Shown: positions 22,201 to 34,373, counted from the stretch's first letter. The stretch is DNA of 64,000 bases from Poecilobothrus nobilitatus (GCA_947095535.1 OX352772.1:115676031-115740030); one strand, 5' to 3'. The notes: a model not told the origin generated them from the sequence alone. A program made the numbers and translations.

Positions 22201-22417
22201 TATATAAAATTCTGAGGATCAGTATTTAAATCAAGATTAGAAAAAGTTGAAATTTAAAAATTTTCTAAGAATTTAATAGCAAAACATCCTCAAAGCACAG
22301 AATTTTAATAGCAATATCACCATCTCTTTTCTTCAAAAAAATAGAAGAATTTTTGAACCATAAATATTTATATTATACAATTATTATGTCTTCTTTTTGA
22401 CAATTTTATGATAATTT

Positions 22418-22988
22418 TTATTGTTCAATATTTTTTGCAATTAATAATCCCGAATTTAATTCTTTAATAGTCGGTTTATTGTTAATCTTAAAATTGCATG
22501 TATTATTTTTATTAAATAAATTGGAGATACAATCATTTTTATGTGTTTTTAATTCTTTTTTATTTACAATTTGTTTTTCAAATGTGAATATTACGTTTTT
22601 TTCAGATACAATTATTTTTTCGTTATTTATATCGAATTCTTCCTGTATTTGATTGACAAATGGAATCACAATAGCATCAAAATACTTTGGAAGAAAATTT
22701 TGGAATTAATATTGCCAAAATTATTTTTCTGTCTTTTAAAATTACACTGCTTTTAATAAATGGAAGAATTTCTATTGTTATATTGAAATCTGGGATTTCG
22801 TTAGGTGAAAGAATGTTATGTGCTAGGACATTTAATTTGCTAAGAATTATTATGTCTTTAATTTTGTCAATTTCTCTGTTCATATGTACAATGTTTACAT
22901 AAATTTGTAGTACATATTTCGTGTCGTCTAGTATTATTATATTTGTTTCACTAATAACCTTAGATATATCGCCTTTGATATGCCACAA
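22418..22988 (-). pseudogene. env remnant, errantivirus type (second copy)
   Basis: Two frames (22988-22677 and 22669-22418) correspond to the env segments at 1-440 and 25030-25640. A small indel near 22680 splits them. The C-terminal frame here is longer than in the 25-kb copy, whose frame shifts at about 25160. It stops at 22418, next to the 5' end of the non-LTR copy. No membrane anchor is evident. Confidence 0.55.
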
Positions 22989-23019
22989 ATATTATATAAT
23001 TATTAATAAATATTATTAT

Positions 23020-23885
23020 CTAGATAATGGTATATTTTTGAAGGGCATCTTTTGTTGAATTACCTTTTCTAAACCCAAATTGTTGTTTATTAAAGAAATC
23101 ATTTATATCAAGAAATGACAGAATTTTTTTTTTCGTAACTTTTTCTAAATTTTTAGAAAAAGATGACAGAATAGAAATAGGCCTTATTTGTGCCTCTTCT
23201 ATCACCTTTTTTAAAGAGAGGTAAAACTTCAGCTATTTTAAGAGCTGAAGGAAAAATACCACAATACACACTTTTATTGAAGATAATAACAAGAACGTCA
23301 ACTATGTTTAAAGCAATCTTTTTAAGTAATAAATTGGAAATACCATCATTGGAAGATGCATTGGAATTTTTGAGTGATCTGATTATATTAAAAAATTCAA
23401 GTGCAGAAAAGGACTCAAACGCAAAACTATTAGCTTGGTAGTTTTCAGATATTATGTTTTCAAACTGAGCATTCCTATTAGAAGTAATATTTTCTGTACA
23501 TAAATTATCTCCTACAATTGAAAAGTGATTATTAAAAGTATTCGCACTGACAAGCGGATTGTTAACTATTTGGTTATTGACTGATAATTCCATGATTTTG
23601 CTTTTTACTTTTGAATTATTCGTGACACTGTTTACAATTTCCCATACTTTTTTTTACATCGCTCTTGTGTTTGGTAAATTGCTTACAGTAATACCTATCA
23701 CGGACAATATCTACTTTAGATTTCAATTCTTTACATAGTTTATTATAATATGTCGAAAGCCTAATATTTCTTGGATGTTTTAAACACTTATTTCCAATTT
23801 TATTTTTATGTTTTAGTTTTCGAGCTAAATTATTGCTATTGCAGGGTTTTAATTTCTTAATATTCATAGCACTGTTTGTATGCAT
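23020..23885 (-). pseudogene. Non-LTR ORF2 linker and RT N-terminus (tandem copy 3)
   Basis: The linker (23885-23616) and N-terminal RT frame (23593-23153) match copies 1 and 2, with a single changed residue at the end of the RT frame. The RT fingers (23205-23020) carry substitutions and a 23-bp deletion. The palm with the active site is missing because the tandem joint at about 22976 truncates the copy. Confidence 0.85.
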
Positions 23886-24243
23886 CGAAGAGCTGTTTTG
23901 AATATGAAGATTAAGTGTGTTTAAGAATTCATCAAAAGCAACAGAAGATCATCAGATACAATTACATTTTCCCAAAATTCATACCTAAGTTAATTATTTA
24001 AAATAACGAAATTTATTTATCTATAGGGAGATACCCTCTTTTTACAAGAATCATTTGAAATTACAGCATTATGTATCAACATAGAGGTCATGCAGTGATC
24101 ACAAATTTTTAGATCAAAGATGCCACCCTCACAAATTAAATATTTATTTTTGGAGCAAAACGTATAAAAATATGATCCAAACATTTACCCGATATATGTA
24201 AGTTTAATAGAATTATTAATAACACTAAGAAAACCATTTGATG

Positions 24244-24780
24244 CTAATAAATACATAAATTATCAACATCGCTGTTATTTACAAGAATATCCAAGTTTAT
24301 ATCTCCCAGTAAAATTACATTTTTCGATTTTAAATTACGTAATAAGATACCTAATTCATTAAAAAAAACATCTCTATATAAATTATTTTCATGTAGCCTA
24401 TATATACCCAAGAAAACATATTTCACATTATTAATAGTACAGATAATTTCTATGATATCAGCACTTACCATATTCAAATTTATTTCTTCAAGATAAATCT
24501 TAATTTCTTCAAGAATTAATATTTTCCTTTACAAATACTTCCACTCCTCCACTAGTGTAAAAATCATTACAATTAGCTAAAAAATAATAACCTGGAATAT
24601 TAAAATTATTTTTCTCATGCGAAAAAATCCTTATTTCAGTTACAAAAATTAAGTCCAGTTTCTTAACAAAAGTTTCCAAATGCAACACTAACAAATTACA
24701 ATTTTTATGCAAACTTCTAACGTTCTGGTGTATTAAGAAAAAACTAGTATTTAAATTATGGTTCAAGTGAAATACTTTTT
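24244..24780 (-). pseudogene. Endonuclease domain of the non-LTR element (copy 3)
   Basis: The best preserved endonuclease. The frame 24766-24509 has FFLIHQNVRSLHKN (Asn catalytic), KLDLIFVTEI (Glu) and a GGVEVFVKE block. The frame 24477-24244 has KNVILLGDINLDIL. A small duplication around 24490-24515 breaks the frame between them. Compared with copy 2 it keeps the first half in a single frame. Confidence 0.8.
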
Positions 24781-25029
24781 CACAATTATTGTTATTTAGA
24801 GTGATATTGTTATATATAAAATCCTGAGGATCGGTATTTAAATCAAGATTAGAAAAAGTTGAAATTTAAAAATTTTCTAAGAATTTAACAGCAAAACATC
24901 CTCAAAGCACAGAATTTTAATAGCAATATCACCATCTCTTTTCTTCAAAAAAATAGAAGAATTTTTGAACCATAAATATTTATATTATACAATTATTATG
25001 TCTGCTTTTTGACAATTTTATTATAATTT

Positions 25030-25640
25030 GTATAGTTCAATATTTTTTGCAATTAATAATCCCGAATTTAATTCTTTAATAGTCGGTTTATTGTTAATCT
25101 TAAAATTGCATGTATTATTTTTATTAAATAAATTGGAGATACAATCATTTTTCTGTGTTTTAATTCTTTTTTATTTACAATTTGTTTTTCAAATGTGAAT
25201 ATTACCTTTTTTTCAGATACAATTATTTTTTCGTTACTTATATCGAATTCTTGCTGTATTTGATTGGGAAATGGAATCACAATAGTATCAAAATACTTTT
25301 CATCAGTAAATTTTGGAATTAATATTGCCAAAATTATTTTTCTGTCTTTTAAAATTACACTGCTTTTAATAAATGGAAGAATTTCTATTGTTATATTGAA
25401 ATCTGGGATTTCGTTAGGTGAAAGAATGTTATGTGCTAGGACATTTAATTTGCTAAGAATTATTATGTCTTTAATTTTGACAATTTCTCTGTTCATATGT
25501 ACAATGTTTACATAAATTTGTAGTCCATATTTCGTGTCGTCTTGTATTATTATATTTGTTTCACTAATAACCTTAGATAAATATTTTTGGATTTGTTGTT
25601 GTTGGTTATTAATATGCGTTTTTGATCTCTTTCTGAAACC
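25030..25640 (-). pseudogene. env remnant, errantivirus type (third copy)
   Basis: This is the minus-strand continuation of the errantivirus-like element at 25181-29239. The frame is open from about 25640 through 25068. It begins in a basic FRKRSK block followed by a Gln/Asn-rich heptad-like helix, then a long Ile/Leu-rich body. A shift near 25160 alters the end relative to 22418-22669. The surface subunit and the integrase core that should precede it are missing. Confidence 0.55.
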
Positions 25641-25954
25641 ATATATCCATATATATATGTACTATGTCGTTGAATTGGTTTGGTGTATGACTCAATTTGT
25701 TTAGCAAGTCCACAAGTTTCACAATTATTTATAAATTTTTCTTTACGAAGGTTTGGATAAAAATATTTTTGTGTCAATTCTAAAAAGACTTTGTTAATAC
25801 ATCTATGGTTATTTTTTAGGTGTTCGTCTTTGATAATTGTAATTAATTCATTTTTGTCTATGTCGTTGATAAGGTTTCGCGATGATTTCAGAATTTTCAG
25901 ATTTTTATTTATAGCAAAGTTTCTAGAATACAGTTCTAGGAATTTTGGAAACAA
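25550..25954 (-). pseudogene. Integrase N-terminal zinc domain (copy 2)
   Basis: Identical to 370-774: an HHCC zinc pattern with no D,D35E core. The following DNA is env in another frame, so the same internal deletion is present and predates the duplication. Confidence 0.75.
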
Positions 25955-26093
25955 CTTTATATTTTCTCAATACACACAGATTAGACGCTTGTCTGGTAAA
26001 ATTCATTGCATTAGTTTTAGTTTAGTAAGTTACTATTTTGTGATATATGCACTATATTTTGTATTTTTTTATGCATAATTTTTGGAGAGATTT

Positions 26094-26784
26094 TTATTCT
26101 TTATTTCCTTCTTTTAGTAATAATAATTGGTTTTTGAATAAATATTTTGGTTTTTCTGTGATATATATCAAATCACTAGAATCTTCTTCAGCGCTATGAA
26201 TAGTTGCAGCAGTCGATATAACATCTCCGTTATTACAAGTTTGAGCATAATTCAAACTGTTTATCTCATTAGAAGGTTGGTTTAAATTTTCTTTTAGAAG
26301 AGGTTGTATTACTTCATTGTTATTTACTTCTTCTTCTTGACTTTTGTTTATTTCATTATTGTAATTTTCATAATTTTTTGAAACATTTATGCGAGACAAA
26401 CCGTCTGCTACAACATTTTGGTTTACCCTTAAGATACTCTATATCAAAGGTGAACTCGTTTAGTTTAATTTTCCACCTTTGGAGCTGACAATTTGGTTCT
26501 TTTAAATTGTTCAGCCAAATAAGTGGTCTGTGGTCCATTTTGATAGTGAATGCTCTACCATATAAGTAGGGTCGGAATTGTTTAGTTGCCCAGACTATAG
26601 CAAGTAATTCCTTTTCTATTGTTGCGTAGTTTTTTTCCTGCTTATTTAAAGTGCGCGAAATAAATGAAATTGGATGATTATTTTGACTTAACACGTTACC
26701 CAGTGCAAAATCAGATGCATGCGTGGTTAAAAGGAAATTCTTACTAAAGTCGGGATATTTTAAAATAGGATCTGATGTAATCAA
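26094..26784 (-). pseudogene. RNase H and linker (copy 2)
   Basis: Identical to 914-1604, including the TTHASD change at the first catalytic position and the one-base shift (here near 26415). Confidence 0.82.
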
Positions 26785-26830
26785 CCGTTTTAATGTTTCA
26801 AAACCTTTTAAATATTCTTTATCTTTTAAA

Positions 26831-27580
26831 TTAATTTTTGCTCCCTTTTTTAGGTATTTTGTTAGGATATGCTACTTTAGCATAGTCACGTATAAATTTT
26901 CTATAATAGCCTGTGATGCCAAGAAAACTCTTTATTTCTTTTTGCGTCTTAGACAGTAAAATTTTTAAAATTGACTCTATTTTTTTGGGATTTGGCTTAA
27001 CACCTTCTTTTGATACAATGTGTCCCAAAAATTCGGTTTCCCGATTTAAAAACGAACATTTGTCTAACTGTATTTTTAAATTTATCTTTGGATAAGGTTT
27101 GAAATATTTTTTGCAAAGAGTCCAAATGTTCTTGCAAAGATGAAGAGAAAATGAGGATATCATCCATATAAACTATACAAATTTTGTTTATGTATTTTTC
27201 CAAGACTTGATTCATTAGTTTTTAGAATGTGAAGGGTGCATTCTTTAATCCAAATCGCACCCTCATAAACTCATAATGTCCCGTAGATGTTGAAAATGCG
27301 GTTTTCTTTCTGTCTTTCGGGTCCACTTCCATCTGGTGGAACCCTTTGGCAAAGTATAAAGTGGTAAAATAATTTGCTTTTCCTAATTTATCAAAAATGT
27401 CTTCCAAATCGGGTATTGGGAATTTGTCATCGACGGTTATGTTGTTTAATTTCTATAGTCGATAACAATTCTCCATTTTTGTTTTCTACTGTTGTCAAGT
27501 TTTTTGGGGACAACCCAAATTGGGGAATCGTATGGGGAATTTGAGTGTTGAATGATGTTATCTTTCAACATGTCATCTAT
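26831..27580 (-). pseudogene. Reverse transcriptase of the gypsy-type element (copy 2)
   Basis: Identical to 1651-2400: intact YMDD box, LYFAKGF in place of LDLAKGF, and the same frameshifts. Confidence 0.85.
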
Positions 27581-27583
27581 TTG

Positions 27584-28228
27584 TCAGTTGATCTCATCTT
27601 TATGAATTTCTGGGTATCTGTACAGTTTGGTATATATAGGTATTTCGTTTTGGGTATTTATTAAGTGTTTAATTTTATTAGTAAATGAAAGGTTATCATT
27701 TTCTTGATAGAAAACATTTTTATTATTTAGTATAATTTTTTTTAATGAAATTTGCTCTTCTTTATTTAAATGTGACATATTTATGTGATCAAGAACGTTG
27801 AAGTTATTAATTTCGTTAGAAAATAATTCAATAGGATTATCTTGAAAACTTTTGGCAAAATAATTTTTCTCATTTTCTTTTAAAAACAAGGGAAGAATCG
27901 TGTTATTAGTTTTAATAGTTCGATTTTTATAATCGATAATTGCATTTAGAGCATTTAGAATATTATTGCCGATTAAACAGTCAAATATACTGTGAAAATC
28001 TATTTCAAAAAATTCGGCGAAAAGGGTTTCTTTAAAAATTTCAAAAAGTGGGAACTTATATTTGATATTGGTTTGTACTTTATTTTTTAAAGCTTTAAGT
28101 TCTTGAACATTAGAATTAATTTTATATTTGGGATGACATAAGTTTGGATTTAATATGCTGAATTCGGCTCCTGTATCAATAATAAGTCTCAATACTTTTG
28201 CAGGAGTATTGATGACGACATAGGACAT
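27584..28228 (-). pseudogene. Aspartic protease region of pol (copy 2)
   Basis: Identical to 2404-3048, with the DTGA motif at residues 18-21 and CLIGNNIL downstream. Confidence 0.8.
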
Positions 28229-28229
28229 T

Positions 28230-29123
28230 TGTTTCAGTCAAGGGATAGGCCAACTGTGATTAGATGCGATGTCCTTTGCATCCGAATTATTTGTATTCCT
28301 AGATATCTTAGACTGATTTGTTCTGTTATCATTATAAGAATTTTTGTTATTTGGAGTATTATATTTATTAAAATAACTAGGGTTTTGATCATTTTTTTTG
28401 TTAATATTTGAACTTGTTTGGCCTGAGTATGCTTGATGTGTATTACTTTTATTAGAACTATTTGGGTTTTTATAATTTATTTTATTTGTATTTAGGTATG
28501 CTTGATTTGAATTTGAATAGTTTGGTTTTGATATGAAAGTTTTTGTTAAAATTACTATTATAATTTAAATTTGGTTTAAATTGGGGTTCTCCGTGCAAAG
28601 GTTTTGATAATTACCTTCTTTTATTATTCCGTATACCTCGTCTAAGGTTTCCTACTGTATATAATACTACGTGCAGGTTCAGGTAAATTAATTTCAAATA
28701 TTTTTACAGCTAATCACTATTTAAATTTTTATTTAAGAGATAATAGTTATTTAATCTACAGAGGTAATTGTTAATTTCTTCAAAAAATTTTTCAATATTT
28801 TTTGTAACACGGCATAAGCTCATTCCGTCTAAAAGTGTGACAGCTGATAACTTTTTGCCATGATTTGTTACCAAAATTGGTTTTATTTGGTCCCAGGTAT
28901 TAGGATTTCCATTTTTCCTTAATGAAATCCTACCTTCGTCAACAATTCTGTCTTTAATGTACCTTATTATTAGCGCTGTATTTGTAGCGTCAAAAGTATT
29001 GAGTGATGGCATGAGTATATCTACTCGTTCAATAAACTCGGTCAAGTCGTTTGTATTTTTTCCCGTGAAGGGTGAAATTTTGCTAAAAACTTCGAGCATA
29101 AATTTAAATTTTTCCACTTCCAT
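28230..29123 (-). pseudogene. gag of the gypsy-type element (copy 2)
   Basis: Identical to 3050-3943: 137 open codons from 29123, then an Asn-rich tail in broken frames. The left end of the palindrome (28997) lies inside this gene, so its first 42 codons recur inverted at 32599-32725. Confidence 0.7.
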
Positions 29124-29239
29124 TTTGTTTTTTTTTGTTTGATTTAAATTTATAAATTATTTATTCAAAACTTTATTTTATTAAATTATAGATTTAAAAG
29201 CGGGAAAAGAGAAATTTCCGTTAAGTTTTGTTGAATCTA

Positions 29240-30539
29240 TAGGGTGTTCAAAATTGAGGTATCATTTTGATTTTCCCGCCATTTTTTTTCTACCTGGAAT
29301 TTTTATACGAGGTTTCTTTAGGTATATTCTAAATACATTCCGGTTAGTTAATATGGAACGTTACACGAAAGAACAACGTGTTTTTGTTATTACAACATTT
29401 TTTGAAAATGGTAAAAGTTTTCAAGATGTAATTAGGAAATTTCGAACAAAATTTGGTAGAGAAAATGCTCCAACAAATCGTACCATCAAGCTGTTGGTTG
29501 ATAAATTTCTAGAAACTGGATCTGTTCTTGATAACAGAGGCAACATTTATCAACGTAGTGGCCGTTCAACCGAGAATGTCGCAGCTTTGAGCAGAAGTGT
29601 TGAAGAAGATCCAAAAACTTCCATTCGCCATCGTTCGCAGCAATTAAACATCAAACCATCCACATTATTCAACATTTTGCATCGTGATCTCCATTTAAAG
29701 GCTTATAAGATCCAGCTGACGCAAGAATTAAAACCAACTGACCATGCATTACGTCGGCAATTCGTTTCTTGGGCAATCGAAAAACAAGAAGAAAATGAGA
29801 ATTTTTTTAACAAAATAATCTTCACCGACGAAGCTCATTTCCAGCTCAATGGCTACGTCAATAAACAGAATTGCCGCATTTGGGGTGAAGAGAATCCAAG
29901 GGTTATCTTAGAGAAACCATTACATCCACAAAAAGTTACGGTTTGGTTTGGTTTGTGGTCAGGAGGAATCATCGGACCATATTTTTTTGAAAACGCAAAT
30001 GGAAATGCGATTACGGTCAATGGAAATTGCTACAGGGAAATGATCCGAAGCTTTTGGTGGCGGGAAATTGATGATTTGGACGTAAGAAATATGTGGTTTC
30101 TACAGGACGGTGCCACTTGCCACACAGCAAGAGAAACAATGGATCTTTTGAAGGAAAAGTTCGAAGATCGCATTATTTCTCGTAGAGGAGGAGTGATGTA
30201 GCCACCAAGATCGTGCGATTTGACACCGTTGGATTTTTCTTTTTGGGGTTTTGTGAAATCGAAAGTGTACAGCAATAATTCCACAACAATTCAAGAGCTT
30301 AAAAACAACATTATCGAGCAGATTTCAACCATTGCGAACAGTTTATTGAACAATGTGATTCAGAATTTTGGTAAAAGATTGGAAGCCTGCCGAAGTAGTA
30401 GGGGGCCACTTGGTCGACATAATTTTTCATTATTAACCGGAACCTATTTGTAATAAATTAAAATAAAAATATATTTAATATTTCAAAAAAAAGTCTTTTT
30501 TTATTCAAATTAAAATGATACGTCAATTTTGAACACCTA
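29240..30539 (+). mobile_element. Rosa-like mariner (copy 2, left palindrome arm)
   Basis: Identical to 4060-5359: TA-bounded, about 32-bp inverted ends, upstream of gag in the same position. It is a duplicate of the earlier insertion, not a new transposition, because the flanks are duplicated too. Confidence 0.92.
29353..30453 (+). pseudogene. Mariner transposase (copy 2), same nonsense codon
   Basis: Same protein as 4173-5273, with TAG at codon 283 (30199-30201). The shared lesion shows that the nonsense change preceded the duplication. Confidence 0.9.
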
Positions 30540-31182
30540 TATTTATTAATGAATTTTATTTTAAAATTATTAATAGTTTTAAAAAGACTTATTTTTTTTT
30601 CTTTTTTCTCAAGTCAAAAAGAAATTTATTAATAGCTATTTAATTTTTTGTTCGGTTATTTTTTCAATATAACAATAATAAAATCAAAGATAGATTTCAA
30701 ATAATATGCTATGATTAAAATTTTCTAGTAAAATTTTTGTTGTTACATTAAATTTATTTATAATTATTATTATTTTTTTTTTTTGTGTTTTTCTTTCGTT
30801 TATGTCTTTTTAAATTGCACTTTTATGTAATAAAAAGTGAATGAATAAGAATATTTTAAATATTTAAATATTTTTATTCATTCACTTTTTATTACATAAA
30901 AGTGCAATTTAAAAAGACATAAACGAAAGAAAAACACAAAAAAAAAAAATAATAATAATTATAAATAAATTTAATGTAACAACAAAAATTTTACTAGAAA
31001 ATTTTAATCATAGCATATTATTTGAAATCTATCTTTGATTTTATTATTGTTATATTGAAAAAATAACCGAACAAAAAATTAAATAGCTATTAATAAATTT
31101 CTTTTTGACTTGAGAAAAAAGAAAAAAAAATAAGTCTTTTTAAAACTATTAATAATTTTAAAATAAAATTCATTAATAAATA

Positions 31183-32482
31183 TAGGTGTTCAAAATTGAC
31201 GTATCATTTTAATTTGAATAAAAAAAGACTTTTTTTTGAAATATTAAATATATTTTTATTTTAATTTATTACAAATAGGTTCCGGTTAATAATGAAAAAT
31301 TATGTCGACCAAGTGGCCCCCTACTACTTCGGCAGGCTTCCAATCTTTTACCAAAATTCTGAATCACATTGTTCAATAAACTGTTCGCAATGGTTGAAAT
31401 CTGCTCGATAATGTTGTTTTTAAGCTCTTGAATTGTTGTGGAATTATTGCTGTACACTTTCGATTTCACAAAACCCCAAAAAGAAAAATCCAACGGTGTC
31501 AAATCGCACGATCTTGGTGGCTACATCACTCCTCCTCTACGAGAAATAATGCGATCTTCGAACTTTTCCTTCAAAAGATCCATTGTTTCTCTTGCTGTGT
31601 GGCAAGTGGCACCGTCCTGTAGAAACCACATATTTCTTACGTCCAAATCATCAATTTCCCGCCACCAAAAGCTTCGGATCATTTCCCTGTAGCAATTTCC
31701 ATTGACCGTAATCGCATTTCCATTTGCGTTTTCAAAAAAATATGGTCCGATGATTCCTCCTGACCACAAACCAAACCAAACCGTAACTTTTTGTGGATGT
31801 AATGGTTTCTCTAAGATAACCCTTGGATTCTCTTCACCCCAAATGCGGCAATTCTGTTTATTGACGTAGCCATTGAGCTGGAAATGAGCTTCGTCGGTGA
31901 AGATTATTTTGTTAAAAAAATTCTCATTTTCTTCTTGTTTTTCGATTGCCCAAGAAACGAATTGCCGACGTAATGCATGGTCAGTTGGTTTTAATTCTTG
32001 CGTCAGCTGGATCTTATAAGCCTTTAAATGGAGATCACGATGCAAAATGTTGAATAATGTGGATGGTTTGATGTTTAATTGCTGCGAACGATGGCGAATG
32101 GAAGTTTTTGGATCTTCTTCAACACTTCTGCTCAAAGCTGCGACATTCTCGGTTGAACGGCCACTACGTTGATAAATGTTGCCTCTGTTATCAAGAACAG
32201 ATCCAGTTTCTAGAAATTTATCAACCAACAGCTTGATGGTACGATTTGTTGGAGCATTTTCTCTACCAAATTTTGTTCGAAATTTCCTAATTACATCTTG
32301 AAAACTTTTACCATTTTCAAAAAATGTTGTAATAACAAAAACACGTTGTTCTTTCGTGTAACGTTCCATATTAACTAACCGGAATGTATTTAGAATATAC
32401 CTAAAGAAACCTCGTATAAAAATTCCAGGTAGAAAAAAAATGGCGGGAAAATCAAAATGATACCTCAATTTTGAACACCCTA
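31183..32482 (-). mobile_element. Rosa-like mariner (copy 3, right palindrome arm, inverted)
   Basis: Mirror image of 29240-30539 with both inverted ends and TA flanks. It arose as part of the inverted duplication, since the gag start and tail around it are inverted too. Confidence 0.92.
31269..32369 (-). pseudogene. Mariner transposase (copy 3), same nonsense codon
   Basis: Minus-strand copy of the transposase frame with the same premature stop (31521-31523). No residue difference from the other two copies was seen. Confidence 0.9.
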
Positions 32483-32598
32483 TAGATTCAACAAAACTTA
32501 ACGGAAATTTCTCTTTTCCCGCTTTTAAATCTATAATTTAATAAAATAAAGTTTTGAATAAATAATTTATAAATTTAAATCAAAAAAAAAAAAACAAA

Positions 32599-32725
32599 AT
32601 GGAAGTGGAAAAATTTAAATTTATGCTCGAAGTTTTTAGCAAAATTTCACCCTTCACGGGAAAAAATACAAACGACTTGACCGAGTTTATTGAACGAGTA
32701 GATATACTCATGCCATCACTCAATA
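32599..32725 (+). pseudogene. Truncated inverted gag start
   Basis: 42 codons of gag from its ATG at 32599 (MEVEKFKFMLEV), cut at 32725 where the palindrome arm joins a third copy of the mariner tail. Confidence 0.85.
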
Positions 32726-33157
32726 TTTGTAATAAATTAAAATAAAAATATATTTAATATTTCAAAAAAAAGTCTTTTTTTATTCAAATTAAAATGATAC
32801 GTCAATTTTGAACACCTATATTTATTAATGAATTTTATTTTAAAATTATTAATAGTTTTAAAAAGACTTATTTTTTTTTCTTTTTTCTCAAGTCAAAAAG
32901 AAATTTATTAATAGCTATTTAATTTTTTGTTCGGTTATTTTTTCAATATAACAATAATAAAATCAAAGATAGATTTCAAATAATATGCTATGATTAAAAT
33001 TTTCTAGTAAAATTTTTGTTGTTACATTAAATTTATTTATAATTATTATTATTTTTTTTTTTTGTGTTTTTCTTTCGTTTATGTCTTTTTAAATTGCACT
33101 TTTATGTAATAAAAAGTGAATGAATAAGAATATTTTAAATATTTAAATATTTTTATT
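32724..33157 (+). repeat. Third copy of the mariner 3' end and AT-rich tail
   Basis: Matches 30445-30878 (and 5265-5698) in direct orientation at offset 2279. It starts at the last codons of the transposase, includes the right inverted end (to about 32816) and stops inside the hairpin core. At its left joint the inverted gag and this tail share only TA. The order is direct, inverted, direct. Confidence 0.93.
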
Positions 33158-33393
33158 TTTTTATTTAATATTTATGTTTAAATTTGTAAATTATTGTAAT
33201 TTGTTTTATTGAAAAATATAGTAATAATAGTATTAAAAAAAATTTTTTTTTTTATTTAATAATATTCTAATTTATTTTAAGCTTTTACAATAATTTTTTT
33301 TTTGTGTTATTTGTTATTATTCAAGATTAAAGATTAACTTAGTTTTAAGTAAGGAAATTTTACTAACCAGATATTGATATTGTTGCCATTGAT

Positions 33394-33545
33394 GGACTAT
33401 GCTGATTTGTTGATCTGATGTACTATGATGATTTGTTGATTTGATGTACTATGATGATTTATTGATTTGGTGTACTATGATGATTTGTTGATTTAATGTA
33501 CTATGATGATTTGTTGATTTGATGTACTATGATGATTTGTTGATT
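33394..33545. repeat. 26-bp minisatellite, five to six copies
   Basis: The word TACTATGATGATTTGTTGA recurs at 33421, 33447, 33473, 33499 and 33525 with a strict 26-bp period and single-base variants; a degenerate copy precedes the first. Confidence 0.92.
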
Positions 33546-33699
33546 ATAATTATTTAGTTTTAATAAGTTTTAGTTATTGAATAATTCTAAGTTATTAATT
33601 TTATAATTAATTTATTATTGCAGAGACACTATTTGTTTTTCTGGACTTTAATTCTTTTATTATTTTTTTTTTTATTTATAATTTATATCACTCTTTATG

Positions 33700-33900
33700 A
33701 TTTTAATTTCTTAATTTAGAGTCTTAGTTTAAATTAAATTTATAATTCTTTTTATAATTTTAATTTTTTTAATTTAGAGTCTTAGTTTAAATTAAATTTA
33801 TAATTCTATTTATAATTTTAATTGTTTTTTTTTTTAATTTATAGTCTTAGTTTAAATTAAATTTATAATTCTTTTTATAATTTTAATTTTTTTAATGCAG
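33700..33900. repeat. 58-65-bp AT-rich minisatellite, about three copies
   Basis: GTCTTAGTTTAAATTAAAT recurs at about 33721, 33779 and 33844, followed each time by TTTATAATTCT. Copies vary in the length of T-runs. Confidence 0.85.
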
Positions 33901-34373
33901 TCGGTATATGTATTTAATAAAACTATCTTCTTTGATGGTTTACTAAAAACTGATTTTATTTTTTGTATTCAAAACTTAATCTAAATAATTAAAACTATAA
34001 TTTACAAAACTGTACTTTTTACATAAAGTGCTTAGTAAGCATTCTGTGATATCTATAAAAATACTTAAGCATTAAACACTGTGATATAGTGTGAACAATA
34101 ATTTAATTCATGTATTGAAAGGCTAAGTTAGCAAAAGTAAGTTATTTTAAAAGATTAGAGTTGAGCTAATTTCGTGAGAAAGGAAATTAGCTTGTATAAT
34201 TTAAATGGAAAGAAAGATTTTATAATTTATAGTGTAGGAGGCTAAAGTTATATTCCGTATGTGACTATATTATTTTATAAATGGCACGTTTAAAATGGTT
34301 AGAATTTGAAAATGTGGCCATTGGACACACATTATCCGTTTGAGGGATTCTTTTTCTAGGCAAATTCTCATTC

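Larger units (their letters stand above)
20367..25565. repeat. About 2.6-kb tandem duplication, non-LTR plus env
   Basis: 20367-22975 and 22979-25565 repeat in the same order: RT fingers, N-terminal RT, linker, endonuclease, env remnant. The offset is 2612 at the start and 2589 after a 23-bp deletion in the right copy. The joint at about 22976 fuses env (CTAATAACCTTAGATA) to the RT region (GCCTTTGATATGCC). Unlike the 1277-bp duplication, the copies carry scattered substitutions and small indels, so this event is older. Confidence 0.85.
25181..30894. repeat. Right copy of the 5.7-kb direct duplication
   Basis: Matches 1-5714 at offset 25180 with no difference seen. To its left the env remnant continues into the non-LTR copies, so 25181 is only where the window cuts the first copy. 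To its right it runs into its own inverted repeat after the hairpin. Confidence 0.95.
28997..32725. repeat. Palindrome with about 1.86-kb arms centred at 30861
   Basis: Positions x and 61722-x are complementary from 28997/32725 to the centre, apart from a few bases in the A/T core. The arms hold the start of gag, a complete mariner and the AT-rich tail. The transposase frames of the arms (29254-30201 and 31521-32468) give the same protein. The core is the hairpin also present at 5648-5714. Arms without visible divergence point to a recent event or to a snap-back artefact. Confidence 0.95.
33158..34373. other. AT-rich DNA with two minisatellites, no gene
   Basis: No convincing frame. It may hold the original upstream DNA of the gypsy-type element beyond the hairpin. 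Tandem repeats at 33394-33545 and 33700-33900 are listed separately. From 34010 to 34370 it is unique-looking and AT-rich, up to the start of the BEL LTR. Confidence 0.5.
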
